Assembly (NCBI GenBank): GCA_934098435.1
Contig: CAKOOV010000004.1
Location: 37,103-101,102 of the forward strand
Reading direction: 5' to 3'
Source: an uncultured Bacilli bacterium
Lineage (GTDB): Bacteria > Bacillota_I > Bacilli_A > RF39 > UBA660
DNA length: 64,000 bases
In this document: positions 8,448-17,081 of the stretch, piece after piece
How positions within the stretch are numbered: the first letter of the stretch is position 1
Layout of the letters: each line of letters begins with the position of its first letter
The notes under the pieces: generated by a model
Told to the model about the DNA's origin: nothing
The model's database searches: none
The model's input: the letters and a program-made list of their open reading frames with translations, nothing else
Program-made: the position numbers and the translations under genes

Positions 8448-9502
8448 TTTACTTTTTTTACTTCCTCTATGTAGTCATCGTCAATAATATCATTTTTATT
8501 ACTAATTGGATACATAGTCAAAATATTCTTAGTATTTGGTAGTGTTACCACTCTTAAATAGTTTTGATTATTTATACCAATATTTGGATAATAAATTATA
8601 TATATATCATTAAATATTAATTTATTAATTTTGTTTTTAGGTGTTAGTTGTTTTTGTATGTCGTTAAATAATTTATATATATCTATATTGGGATTAAATA
8701 TTGTACCATCTGAGCCTAAATCATGACCTTCTAGAATATGATCCAAAGCTACATATTCATCATAATCTAATATTTGGTTTATTGTATAGCCATATTCTAT
8801 TTCTTCATATGGAATATTAAAATATGTATTAGTTAATTTACTAATATATAATAGTATATAGCTTTTTACTTTTACATTACTTTTATTAACAAGAGCCGCT
8901 AAAGACTGATATTCTCCTGTCTTAAATAGCAACGTAACAAGTAACCTTTCAGCATACCATGCTGTATTCTTTTCTATTTCATTTTTACTATTTTTATTCT
9001 TTTTTATTAGTTGATTAAAATAAGTTTTTGCCTCTTCAATATTTCCTAATTCTGCTTCTAGTCTACCTAATTCCAATAAGGCATGATTTTTGTCCTTACG
9101 ATTATCAGCCTTTTTTAATATTTCTACAAAATTCTTTTTAGCCTTATTTTTATCACCATATTTTGATTCTATTATTCCTAATTCTAATAAGGCATAATTT
9201 CTATCTTTGTCATCATAACTATATTGTAATATTTCATTAAAACATTTTTTAGCCGTAATAATGTCTTTTTCTCTTACTGCTATTTTTCCAAGTTCTAATA
9301 GTGCATAATTTCTATTTCTAGTGTCTAATAGTTCTAAAAGCATTTTTTTACCTTGATTTGTTTCTCCTAAATTGATTAATAATCTTGCATATTCAAATTT
9401 TATTTCATAATCATTTGGATGACCTTTATATAATGCTTTGATGGTATTTATATCTTCTTTTTTTATAGCTTCATTTAACATAGAACGCATATAATTTTTC
9501 AT
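8429..9502 (-). CDS. TPR-repeat protein
   Basis: 357 residues. The N-terminal half has at least three closely related TPR-like helical repeats, marked by NYALLELGKI, NYALLELGII and NHALLELGRL, each followed by a Lys-rich AKK.F.E.L second helix. There is no signal peptide or membrane segment, so it is probably a cytoplasmic scaffold. The C-terminal half (about 220-357) has motif DEYVALDHILEGHDLG and no family I recognise. It is divergently arranged with the YutH-like gene. Function unknown. Confidence 0.75.
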   Translation of the reverse strand: MKNYMRSMLNEAIKKEDINTIKALYKGHPNDYEIKFEYARLLINLGETNQGKKMLLELLDTRNRNYALLELGKIAVREKDIITAKKCFNEILQYSYDDKDRNYALLELGIIESKYGDKNKAKKNFVEILKKADNRKDKNHALLELGRLEAELGNIEEAKTYFNQLIKKNKNSKNEIEKNTAWYAERLLVTLLFKTGEYQSLAALVNKSNVKVKSYILLYISKLTNTYFNIPYEEIEYGYTINQILDYDEYVALDHILEGHDLGSDGTIFNPNIDIYKLFNDIQKQLTPKNKINKLIFNDIYIIYYPNIGINNQNYLRVVTLPNTKNILTMYPISNKNDIIDDDYIEEVKKVKKLTTK

Positions 9503-9615
9503 AATTAATTCCTCTTTCTTTTTATACCTTTGCGGTTTCCATGTATTTTAGCACAAAATTATATTTTTGGCAAATATTTCTTTGTTTTTATTAATAATAT
9601 ATATTGAGGGATAAT

Positions 9616-10536
9616 ATGAAAAATATAATAGAATACTACTATAATATAAGAATAGATGAATTATATAATAAAAAAGATTATTATTTTTTTGATATAAATG
9701 GTAGCTATTATATATTTAAACCTTATAGTAGTTCTTTAGAAAGAAGTAATGATATTTATAATATTAATATGTTTTTAAATAATATGATTAAGATGGATAA
9801 TATTATACTAAATCGATATAATGAACCCACTACTAATATTAATAATATTAATTATATATTGGTTAGAAGAAATGATAAATATCCTTTATCATTAATAAAT
9901 ATAGCTAATATGGCTAATATGAATAATATGTATTTATTAAATATGCATAACTTGGAGAGAAATAATTGGGAAATACTATGGAGTAATATGATTGATTATT
10001 ATGAAGAACAAATTGGGGAAAACTCTAAGAAATACCCTTTGATTAGAGAATCAATTGATTATTATATTGGACTTACAGAAAATGCTATTTCATATGTTGT
10101 AAATACTAAAAATAATATACATAAAGAAGTTAGTGATATGATGGTTTTATCACATAGTACTTTAGAAAAAGGTTTGAATGATCCTGAGAATATTATATTG
10201 GATCACAAAGCTAGAGATGTAGCTGAATATATTAAATGGTCTTTTTTTAATAATAATGAAAATATTTTTAATGAGCTTGATGAATATTTTAAATATAATT
10301 ACTATTCTTTTTATGGAATACAAATTCTTTTTGGAAGAATTCTTTATCCTAGTTTTTATTTTAATGTTTATGATAAAATTATAAGTAGGAAGATAGATGA
10401 AAAGGAACTTAATATAATTATAAGTAAGAATAAAGAATATGAATACTACTTATATCAAGTTTATTTATATTTAAATAAATATTATAATTTAGATGCACCT
10501 GAATGGATAAAAAAACAAGGAACTAATCCTCGTTAA
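9616..10536 (+). CDS. YutH/CotS-like spore-coat-associated kinase-fold protein
   Basis: 306 residues, soluble. The pattern resembles the CotS/YutH family of degenerate aminoglycoside-kinase-fold proteins: a YYIFKPYSSSLERS segment near the N-lobe Lys region, then LNDPENIILDHKARDVAEY in the place of the catalytic/metal loop. The family is associated with the spore coat in Bacillus. Placement next to yutI, as in Bacillus, supports the reading. The start at 9616 is 5 nt after GAGGG; an in-frame TTG at 9604 lies upstream of that site. Identification is by pattern only. Confidence 0.5.
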   Translation: MKNIIEYYYNIRIDELYNKKDYYFFDINGSYYIFKPYSSSLERSNDIYNINMFLNNMIKMDNIILNRYNEPTTNINNINYILVRRNDKYPLSLINIANMANMNNMYLLNMHNLERNNWEILWSNMIDYYEEQIGENSKKYPLIRESIDYYIGLTENAISYVVNTKNNIHKEVSDMMVLSHSTLEKGLNDPENIILDHKARDVAEYIKWSFFNNNENIFNELDEYFKYNYYSFYGIQILFGRILYPSFYFNVYDKIISRKIDEKELNIIISKNKEYEYYLYQVYLYLNKYYNLDAPEWIKKQGTNPR

Positions 10537-10759
10537 TTACTTTTATAACTTCAGGTATTTCATTAATTAATGCGGTTTCTATACCATCCCCTAAGGTTGT
10601 ATCTGCAAGTGGGCATCCACGGCAAGCCCCTATTAAAGTTACATAAACTACACCATTTTCAAAACGATTGAATTTAACGGAACCACCATCATTTTCTAAA
10701 TATGGCCTTATTTTATCTAATACTTCATTTATTTTTTTTACTATTTTTTCATTTTCCAT
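10523..10759 (-). CDS. yutI: NifU-like Fe-S scaffold protein
   Basis: 78 residues comprising only a NifU C-terminal domain. ENDGGSVKF and GACRGCPLADTTLGDGIE give the conserved CxxC that holds a transferable Fe-S cluster. It probably delivers clusters to enzymes such as the radical SAM and pyruvate:ferredoxin oxidoreductase proteins encoded in this window. It converges on the YutH-like gene, and their 3' ends overlap by 14 nt. Confidence 0.92.
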   Translation of the reverse strand: MENEKIVKKINEVLDKIRPYLENDGGSVKFNRFENGVVYVTLIGACRGCPLADTTLGDGIETALINEIPEVIKVINED

Positions 10760-10834
10760 TTTTCATCACCTATAGTTATTATATATTTTTTTTATTAAAA
10801 GTACAATAAATATATACTAAAAAACATAAAAAAG

Positions 10835-10843
10835 TGGTATAAT
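10835..10843 (+). promoter_or_regulatory. Extended -10 promoter of the S1-domain gene
   Basis: TGGTATAAT with TATAAT 20 nt before the ATG; no clear -35. Confidence 0.5.
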
Positions 10844-10863
10844 AGCACCAGTGAGGAAATAAT

Positions 10864-11220
10864 ATGGAAAAAGTTAAAAAAGAAGACATTATCAAAGTAA
10901 CTGTTACTGGTGTACAAAAGTATGGGGCTTTTGCTCAATCTGATGAATACGATGGTCTTATTCATATCTCAGAAATATCTTACGGATATGTAAAAAGTGT
11001 TAATGATTATTTAAAAGTTGGAGATAAAATATATGCCGAAGTCGTTGATGTTGATGATAACGATAATCATTTGAAACTTAGTATTAAAGATATAGATTAT
11101 AAAAAAGATGGCCAAAGACTTAAAAGAATGGCTGAAACTAAGAATGGTTTTAAGCCTCTTAAAGACAATCTTGATATGTGGATAAATGAAAAAATTAAAG
11201 AAATAACTGATAAGATGTAA
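10864..11220 (+). CDS. S1-domain RNA-binding protein (YugI / general stress protein 13-like)
   Basis: 118 residues. The S1 (OB-fold) domain fills 4-80, with KVTVTGVQKYGAFAQ, GLIHISEISYGYV and VGDKIYAEVVDVD. A short Lys-rich tail follows. Single-S1 proteins of this length in Firmicutes (YugI/CvfD) bind the ribosome or mRNA and act in stress and translation. It has its own extended -10 promoter and lies just upstream of the tRNA cluster. Confidence 0.85.
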   Translation: MEKVKKEDIIKVTVTGVQKYGAFAQSDEYDGLIHISEISYGYVKSVNDYLKVGDKIYAEVVDVDDNDNHLKLSIKDIDYKKDGQRLKRMAETKNGFKPLKDNLDMWINEKIKEITDKM

Positions 11221-11248
11221 AAAATAAAAAAAATATTAACTAAATCTC

Positions 11249-11278
11249 TTGACAAAGTATACTAATAAATGGTATATT
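11249..11278 (+). promoter_or_regulatory. Promoter of the five-tRNA cluster
   Basis: TTGACA (11249-11254), an 18-nt spacer ending TGG, and TATATT (11273-11278), 23 nt before tRNA-Val. Confidence 0.75.
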
Positions 11279-11300
11279 ATTGAGTGTCCAGAGATAATAT

Positions 11301-11377
11301 GGGCGATTAGCTCAGTTGGTTAGAGCACTTGCCTTACAAGCAAGGGGTCATAGGTTCGAGTCCTATATCGCCCACCA
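11301..11377 (+). tRNA. tRNA-Val (anticodon TAC)
   Basis: Complete cloverleaf. The acceptor GGGCGAT pairs with ATCGCCC, the anticodon loop is CTTACAA, the T-loop is GGTTCGAGTCC, and CCA is encoded. Confidence 0.97.
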
Positions 11378-11384
11378 TTTTTTT

Positions 11385-11460
<76 letters not shown>

Positions 11461-11467
11461 TTTTTTT

Positions 11468-11551
11468 GGAGGGATAGCGAAGTGGTCAAACGCGGCAGAC
11501 TGTAAATCTGTTCCTTCGGGTTCCATGGTTCAAATCCATGTCCCTCCACCA
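11468..11551 (+). tRNA. tRNA-Tyr (anticodon GTA)
   Basis: Class II tRNA of 84 nt with a long variable arm (TTCCTTCGGGTTCC). The anticodon loop is CTGTAAA, acceptor GGAGGGA pairs with TCCCTCC, and CCA is encoded. Confidence 0.96.
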
Positions 11552-11563
11552 CTTTTTGGTTAT

Positions 11564-11638
11564 TGCCTCGTAGCCAAGCGGTAAGGCACCACACTTTGAC
11601 TGTGGCATTCGTAAGTTCGAATCTTGCCGAGGCAACCA
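11564..11638 (+). tRNA. tRNA-Gln (anticodon TTG)
   Basis: Acceptor TGCCTCG pairs with CGAGGCA. The anticodon loop CTTTGAC has stem CCACA/TGTGG, and CCA is encoded. Confidence 0.96.
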
Positions 11639-11647
11639 TTCTATTTT

Positions 11648-11723
11648 GCTTCGTTAGCTCAGTTGGTAGAGCATTTGACTTTTAATCAAAGGGTCTGGAG
11701 TTCGAATCTCCAACGAGGCACCA
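11648..11723 (+). tRNA. tRNA-Lys (anticodon TTT)
   Basis: Acceptor GCTTCGT pairs with ACGAGGC including a G-U. The anticodon loop CTTTTAA has stem TTTGA/TCAAA, and CCA is encoded. Confidence 0.96.
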
Positions 11724-11735
11724 TATTTAAAAACT

Positions 11736-11764
11736 ACTAGTTATGTTATAACTAGTTTTTTTAT
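11736..11764 (+). terminator. Terminator of the tRNA cluster
   Basis: ACTAGTTAT pairs with ATAACTAGT around GTT, followed by a T run. Confidence 0.85.
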
Positions 11765-11776
11765 TGTTATTAACTA

Positions 11777-11838
11777 AATAAAAAAAGAGTTTTCCTGATA
11801 TCATTATTGCTAATAATTATCAAGAAAATTCTTTTTAA
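11777..11838 (-). terminator. Terminator of the minus-strand membrane protein gene
   Basis: A long imperfect hairpin (AAAGAGTTTTC and TGATA arms pairing with TATCA and GAAAATTCTTT) ends in A/T runs on both sides and overlaps the stop of the minus-strand gene. Confidence 0.6.
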
Positions 11839-12626
11839 TTATAATTTCCTAACTCTTCTGTTTCCCAGCTAAAGCAACCACCTTTGCCAACTGCGTGAAA
11901 TAAAGAATCTACTGAAATTGTATAATAATCATATTTGATTTTATTATCTTCTATGTAAGTGTAAATAACATCAGGAATTTTTTTAAGACCTACTGAAATA
12001 TATTTTTGTTTGTTTTTCGTAAAATCATCATAGGTAACTTCGTAGTATGAAATTTCACGTCCAGCATTTTTATTTATTTTATCCCATGTTTCTAAGTCTT
12101 TTTCATAATATTTTTCCACTATACTTTCATATGATGTTCCCGCTAATTGTAATAATTCTTCTTCAGATATTACTTTATTGTTTTTTAAATCAATGTTAGT
12201 CACTGCCATCATATTAGTGCAAGTTCCCATTTCGTTAGATTCATTAATTTTATATAAAATTGATAAAATATTTTTATTAATAAAATATTTTAAATTATAT
12301 TGTGCATTAAATGATTCACTATCTGATACATGAATATTATCAATTACTTTTTGCTGGTCTTCATAAAATTGTTTTGTTATACCTTCATCTAAGTTTTTTA
12401 GTTTGACTTTTTTAGTAGATACTTTAGAATTAAATACAACATCCTCTAATTCTATGTAATCATCTGCATTGTAATCTTTAATAACTTTTTCTTCTACTGA
12501 CTCTTTTATTTCCGGTTTAGTTTCATTTTTGTTTGAATTTCTATCAAATAGTATGAATAAAATTAAACCCAAAATAATTATACTCAATATAATAACCAAA
12601 ACTCCAAGAATAGTATTTTTTTTCAT
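11835..12626 (-). CDS. Membrane-anchored extracytoplasmic protein, possibly DUF4163/DUF3298-like
   Basis: 263 residues from the ATG 9 nt after GGAGG; an ATG two codons earlier is possible. There is one N-terminal membrane segment (about 6-29), then a charged linker and an extracytoplasmic domain. The order NILSILYKI...TNMMAVTNIDLKNNKVISEEEL resembles the DUF4163/DUF3298 region of RsiV and PdaC proteins, which bind lysozyme or peptidoglycan. The match is by pattern only and the C-terminal part is unrecognised. Confidence 0.55.
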   Translation of the reverse strand: MKKNTILGVLVIILSIIILGLILFILFDRNSNKNETKPEIKESVEEKVIKDYNADDYIELEDVVFNSKVSTKKVKLKNLDEGITKQFYEDQQKVIDNIHVSDSESFNAQYNLKYFINKNILSILYKINESNEMGTCTNMMAVTNIDLKNNKVISEEELLQLAGTSYESIVEKYYEKDLETWDKINKNAGREISYYEVTYDDFTKNKQKYISVGLKKIPDVIYTYIEDNKIKYDYYTISVDSLFHAVGKGGCFSWETEELGNYN

Positions 12627-12686
12627 TTTCATTTACCTCCTAATATAAATTTTATCATATATATATTATTATTTCAATATATACTG

Positions 12687-13412
12687 TTATATTATATTTT
12701 CCCGCAAATTATGATATTCTATTATAAAATTTATATTTTTTAGATAATTAGATAATAATATTTCAAAATGGTTTATAAATAACTCTTTACTTATTGTGTC
12801 TATACTATTAAACATTGATAATAGCATATATTCACGGTCTCTATTTATAAAGCAAATATCTCCTAATAATTGGGCTATTTTTTTTATGCTTTGTGGATTA
12901 TTTATATTATATTTTTCTACTTTAATATCAATTGTATCTAGTTCATACATTAATTCTCTTTTTAATGCAAATATATTATTATAGAAGTTGTTTATAATCA
13001 TTAAATTAAACTTATTATAAAAGTAATTAATATTATCATTATCAAATATATATTTTTTAGATAATAATATTTTCCCATGGTCATTATTAACACACATATC
13101 AAATATTTTTTCTAATAGTTTTATATTATTGATAATACTTAACAAATATGTTATAAAGCTGTCTAATATACTAAGAAATTGTTCCTCACTAGTAAGATAA
13201 CCTTTTTTTACTACCGTATTTATATTTATTTTTACTTTGTTATTATCTAAATTATCTATATAATTATCTAAGGTATTTCCTAATAGAAAGGTGAAAATTA
13301 ATTGCTTGTTTTGAATATATTCTGAATTTAATACAATTCTTAATATTTTTTTCTTCTTTAATTGATATTCGTTATCTGTTTTTTTGTCTTCTAAATCTAT
13401 TATGTTTAACAT
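12687..13412 (-). CDS. Hypothetical protein, 241 aa
   Basis: Soluble, Asn/Ile/Leu-rich and predicted to be largely helical, with no signal peptide. The start at 13412 is 6 nt after GGGGG; the longer frame opens upstream of it. I recognise no family. It is transcribed with the same orientation as its neighbours, but with a 140-nt gap carrying a terminator on the upstream side. Confidence 0.6.
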   Translation of the reverse strand: MLNIIDLEDKKTDNEYQLKKKKILRIVLNSEYIQNKQLIFTFLLGNTLDNYIDNLDNNKVKININTVVKKGYLTSEEQFLSILDSFITYLLSIINNIKLLEKIFDMCVNNDHGKILLSKKYIFDNDNINYFYNKFNLMIINNFYNNIFALKRELMYELDTIDIKVEKYNINNPQSIKKIAQLLGDICFINRDREYMLLSMFNSIDTISKELFINHFEILLSNYLKNINFIIEYHNLRENII

Positions 13413-13540
13413 TATATGCCCCCTTTCTTGTAGCATTATCTACAATAACATAAAATTCTATCTTTTTATTATAGTATTAATTTAAAAGGCATTTTTATGT
13501 TCTATATATGAATATAATTAATTAGTAGTTAACTATGAGC

Positions 13541-13572
13541 AAGAAAAAAAGTCAGATATGTGAACTGACTAA
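13541..13572 (-). terminator. Terminator after yutD
   Basis: AGTCAG (13550-13555) pairs with CTGACT (13565-13570), with a T run on the minus strand. It closes the operon running from the DUF1 glycosidase-like gene through yutD. Confidence 0.7.
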
Positions 13573-13580
13573 TTTAATAT

Positions 13581-13859
13581 TTATTTAATTTTTTTTAAAA
13601 TATAGTATTTGCAATCAACTGCACAATATTCTTTTAGATATTTTTCTAAGTTATTATAATTATTTATATCTTTTACTTTTTTATTATTTGGATCATAAAA
13701 TCCTTTTAATCGCAATTTATTATAGGCTATATCCCCTACTATATAGTCATAATCCTCATAAAAATCTGTATAATGGCTAATGAAATCATCTAATTCAAAA
13801 CCATTTTTATAATCTTTTACTATTTCATATTTATTTTTTTCTACTTCTATTATTTTCAT
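13581..13859 (-). CDS. yutD: YutD family protein (DUF1027)
   Basis: 92 residues matching YutD end to end: NGFELDDFISHYTDFYEDYD, YIVGDIAYNKLRLKGFYD and a C-terminal LKEYCAVDCKYYILKK with two conserved Cys. The function of this small cytoplasmic family is unknown. It follows the DUF4015 gene by 11 nt and is probably co-transcribed with it. Confidence 0.88.
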   Translation of the reverse strand: MKIIEVEKNKYEIVKDYKNGFELDDFISHYTDFYEDYDYIVGDIAYNKLRLKGFYDPNNKKVKDINNYNNLEKYLKEYCAVDCKYYILKKIK

Positions 13860-13870
13860 TTTATCACACC

Positions 13871-15556
13871 TTATTCATAATTTTTGGCAAATGCTGATTT
13901 TATTTGTTCATATTTTGCAAGACTTGAAGATGAGTTCCATGTTATAAATCCTCCATCCAATCCATTATCATATAATGCTTTCACTTGGTCTTCTATTTTA
14001 GAAGCATTGTATATTACTGTTGGTTTCCAATATGGAGTATCATACGCTGTTATCCATGTTCTGGCTACTGCAGGAGTTGGTATTTCTTTTTGCCTTAGTG
14101 CTGCACCTTTAGCCCAGTTATTCATTGTTTGATATGGATTGCTCCAAGTATCTACATTTCTCCCAAAGTGATCTGTATATGGCATGGAGCTTATTGCATC
14201 TACTATATTGGATATAGCAGGCCAATATTGTCCATATGCTGTTACATATTCTCCTGAACATTCTCCAAATACATCTACTGATAAATATACTCCTTCTTTA
14301 TGTAATTGATCAGTGGCATAAAATAGAAAGTTTTGTACGGCTTCAGCTTTTTCTTCATCATATTTATTTTTGAAATCTGAATTGCCACTAATAGACATAT
14401 TATAAGCATCTTCAGGAAATCTCACATAATCAAATTGAATTTCATTGAATCCCATTTCATGAACGGCTTCTTTGGCTAATTCAACATTATATTGCCAAGC
14501 TCCCCTACTATAGGCTGATGGCCATAATCTATTTGATGCTTTCGATGAAATACAGTCTTCTGGATGATCTTTTCCATAATGTGTGTCATTGAAGACAACT
14601 ATTCTACCTATAGCATATATACCTGCTTCTTTTATTTTATCTATAGCATTTTTATATGCATTATTATCGTTCATAGCGGTAGCATATGCTGTCGGTGACA
14701 TTTCTTTAGCCACTTCAGAGGAATATGCTAGAGCACCATCTTTGATATCCACTACTATGGCATTGACACCGTTTTCTTTTGCTATTTTTAGATAACTATC
14801 AATATTTGATATTGTTGCGGCATTTAAATACATAGCTTTAGCGTTTTTCATAAGTGGATTATCTTTAAATTGTGGCTTTTCATATGGATAATAATCTAAT
14901 GTAGAGGCTTTTCCCCCATGTAATTCTCTGCCTGGATATTTTCGATCTTTATGAGTATCATAAACTGAATTTTCATTATAATTAGCAATTGCCTCTTCTT
15001 CAGTATCAACTAAATATTTACTATATACATAGCCTGTTATATCATCTTTGCTTATTTTATACATATTAACTGTTCCATCTTCATTTAATATGTCATAGCC
15101 AGTTATATTTATTTCGTTTCCTTTTTTTATGAAAGAACTTATTTTTGAATCTTTTTCATTTTCATATACTGTTACTGATGTTCTTACATATTTTGTTTTT
15201 TCTAATACGCTATCTTTGATATTATTTACTAAATTTCTACTATCAACATAATAATTAGTATTATTATATTCTATTTGTGTATATTTAGCATTACCTTCTT
15301 CGATTGTTTTATCAAAGCTTGTAACTTTCGTTCCACGTACTTGTTTTTTATCTTCTTTAAAATTATTGTTTTCGTCATAGTTATATAAAGCTACCTCACT
15401 TTTATCTGAAGCTAGATACATGTTTTTCTTATCTATAACTACTTTTTTTACACCTTTTAATAGAAATAATACTGCTAATATTGCTATGATGATAATACTT
15501 AAAAGAAGTATTAGTCTCCCTACTTTTATTTTCCTTTTTCTTCTTTTTTTTGTCAT
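13871..15556 (-). CDS. Membrane-anchored putative glycoside hydrolase (DUF4015) with SH3-like region
   Basis: 561 residues: a basic N-terminus and membrane anchor (about 10-30), a region of SH3-like modules (about 40-190, e.g. TKYVRTSVTVYENEKDSKIS and DDITGYVYSKYLVD), and a C-terminal TIM-barrel DUF4015 domain (about 235-561). The barrel has VVDIKDGALAYSS, GRIVVFND, NEIQFDYVRFPED, SVDVFGECSG and DGGFITWNSS; the acidic D/E at FDYVRFPED and DVFGE are the likely active-site region. The family is a predicted cell-wall or polysaccharide glycosidase. The start at 15556 follows GGTGG; the GTG of that site is not the start. Confidence 0.82.
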   Translation of the reverse strand: MTKKRRKRKIKVGRLILLLSIIIIAILAVLFLLKGVKKVVIDKKNMYLASDKSEVALYNYDENNNFKEDKKQVRGTKVTSFDKTIEEGNAKYTQIEYNNTNYYVDSRNLVNNIKDSVLEKTKYVRTSVTVYENEKDSKISSFIKKGNEINITGYDILNEDGTVNMYKISKDDITGYVYSKYLVDTEEEAIANYNENSVYDTHKDRKYPGRELHGGKASTLDYYPYEKPQFKDNPLMKNAKAMYLNAATISNIDSYLKIAKENGVNAIVVDIKDGALAYSSEVAKEMSPTAYATAMNDNNAYKNAIDKIKEAGIYAIGRIVVFNDTHYGKDHPEDCISSKASNRLWPSAYSRGAWQYNVELAKEAVHEMGFNEIQFDYVRFPEDAYNMSISGNSDFKNKYDEEKAEAVQNFLFYATDQLHKEGVYLSVDVFGECSGEYVTAYGQYWPAISNIVDAISSMPYTDHFGRNVDTWSNPYQTMNNWAKGAALRQKEIPTPAVARTWITAYDTPYWKPTVIYNASKIEDQVKALYDNGLDGGFITWNSSSSLAKYEQIKSAFAKNYE

Positions 15557-15613
15557 TTTTACCACCTATGTATAGTATACCATATTTAGACATTTTTTAC
15601 TATTTTTTTAAAA

Positions 15614-15642
15614 GAAAAAAATAGAAACTGATTGTTTCTATT
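15614..15642 (-). terminator. Terminator of the 139-aa gene
   Basis: AATAGAAAC pairs with GTTTCTATT around 5 nt and overlaps the stop. A T run follows on the minus strand. Confidence 0.75.
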
Positions 15643-16057
15643 TATCTAACATATTTAGTAAATTTATTTTGAACATATCTCTTTCGGCATGAGATTTTGA
15701 TACCATTACTCCTTTATAAGTTGATAGTTCTTTTTGATGTCCTTCACTTAATATTTCTTCTGGAGTTAATGTATCTAGCATTACTAGTTTTTGGTTTTCA
15801 TATACTGTATAATATAGTTTTACATCACCATGTACTTTAGCAAACATTCTATCTGTTGGTAGCTTTAATTCATATTTTGTAATACCATCTTTGGTATTTT
15901 TTGATACTACTACACCTTTAAACTCTCCATCTCTAAATGATGGATAAAAATCAAATACTAGTTTTTTATATGCTAACATATTATATTTTTTTATAGCACG
16001 TTCTTTTTTTCTGAATTCATTTTCATTTAAATATTCTATAACAAAACTATTTTTCAT
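15638..16057 (-). CDS. Hypothetical protein, 139 aa
   Basis: Soluble and mixed alpha/beta, with a basic N-terminal half (EFRKKERAIKKYNM) and a TLTPEEILSEGHQKEL helix. No family recognised. The start at 16057 is placed after GGGGGATTTGGG; the longer frame lies upstream of that ribosome site. It is monocistronic, with its own terminator. Confidence 0.6.
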   Translation of the reverse strand: MKNSFVIEYLNENEFRKKERAIKKYNMLAYKKLVFDFYPSFRDGEFKGVVVSKNTKDGITKYELKLPTDRMFAKVHGDVKLYYTVYENQKLVMLDTLTPEEILSEGHQKELSTYKGVMVSKSHAERDMFKINLLNMLDK

Positions 16058-16135
16058 CCCAAATCCCCCCAGATTCAAAGCAAAATGTATTAAAATAATA
16101 TCATAATTTGGTTGAAAAGTCAAGAAAAATCGTTT

Positions 16136-17029
16136 TTATATGATGGAATCTCCTTTAAAATTTGGTATAAAGCTGTCACTTTGGCTTTCTTCTTCTTGCG
16201 TAAAACAGTTTCTTATTCCTAAATCATAGGCATAATCTATTAGTTCATTATATTCTTGTTTAGTTACTCTTCTGTTTAACTCTTTATATTTTAATTCTTT
16301 AATTGGAGTATATTGATTCATTATACTTAGTATTATATTATCTTGGTACTTTGTATATAAGTATTTGATTATTTTTTTAGAATCTTCAATATGACCTGGT
16401 AAAACTAAGTGCCTAACTATTAGACCTTTTATTAATAATTCATTATTATATTTTGGTTTTCCTACTTGTCTATACATTTCATCAATAGCTTTAGTAACTA
16501 TATCATAATAATTTGATACATTGGAATATTTTCCTAAATTGTTATCATAGTATTTAAAATCTGGTAAATATATATCTATTAATCCTTCTAATGATTTTAG
16601 AGATGATACTTTTTCATATCCTGATGTATTATATACTATTGGTATATTTAATCCTTTCTTTTTTGCTAATATTAGTCCTTCTTTTATAAGTGGTATATAA
16701 TGCGTTGGTGTAACTAAATTTATATTGTTGGCTCCCATTTCTTGAAGTTCTAAGCAGATATTGCTAAAACGTTCAATACTTATTTCTTCTCCTTTGCATA
16801 TATGGCTTATTTGATAATTTTGACAGTATATGCATCCTAAGTTGCAATATGAGAAGAAAATGGTTCCTGAACCTTTATCTGATGATAGTATTGGTTCTTC
16901 CCACATATGCAAGTGATAGCCTCCTATTTTTATTTTATTTGAGGCTCTACAAAAACCTACTTCTTTATTGTTTCTATTTACTTTACATTCTCTTGGACAT
17001 AGTGTACAATTATTTAATTCTTCCTTCAT
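16136..17029 (-). CDS. Radical SAM protein, PflA-like
   Basis: 297 residues. An N-terminal Cys pair (NCTLCPRECKVNR, then GFCRAS) precedes the radical SAM cluster motif CNLGCIYCQN at C62, C66 and C69. Later come TPTHYIPLI and DIYLPDFKYY. This is the architecture of the PflA-like 'AmmeMemoRadiSam'/pyruvate formate-lyase activator-related branch. It reductively cleaves SAM; the substrate is unknown. The start is uncertain: the longer frame begins at a TTG inside the upstream gene's terminator, so the ATG at 17029 is preferred although it lacks a Shine-Dalgarno. Confidence 0.85.
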   Translation of the reverse strand: MKEELNNCTLCPRECKVNRNNKEVGFCRASNKIKIGGYHLHMWEEPILSSDKGSGTIFFSYCNLGCIYCQNYQISHICKGEEISIERFSNICLELQEMGANNINLVTPTHYIPLIKEGLILAKKKGLNIPIVYNTSGYEKVSSLKSLEGLIDIYLPDFKYYDNNLGKYSNVSNYYDIVTKAIDEMYRQVGKPKYNNELLIKGLIVRHLVLPGHIEDSKKIIKYLYTKYQDNIILSIMNQYTPIKELKYKELNRRVTKQEYNELIDYAYDLGIRNCFTQEEESQSDSFIPNFKGDSII

Positions 17030-17053
17030 ATAAATCACAAGATATATTTTATA

Positions 17054-17081
17054 ACAAAAAATAGACTTTTTCAAGTCTATC
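17054..17081 (-). terminator. Terminator between the nucleotidyltransferase-like and radical SAM genes
   Basis: ATAGACTT (17061-17068) pairs with AAGTCTAT (17073-17080) with a 4-nt loop, then TTTTTT on the minus strand. It overlaps the last codons of the upstream gene. Confidence 0.75.
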
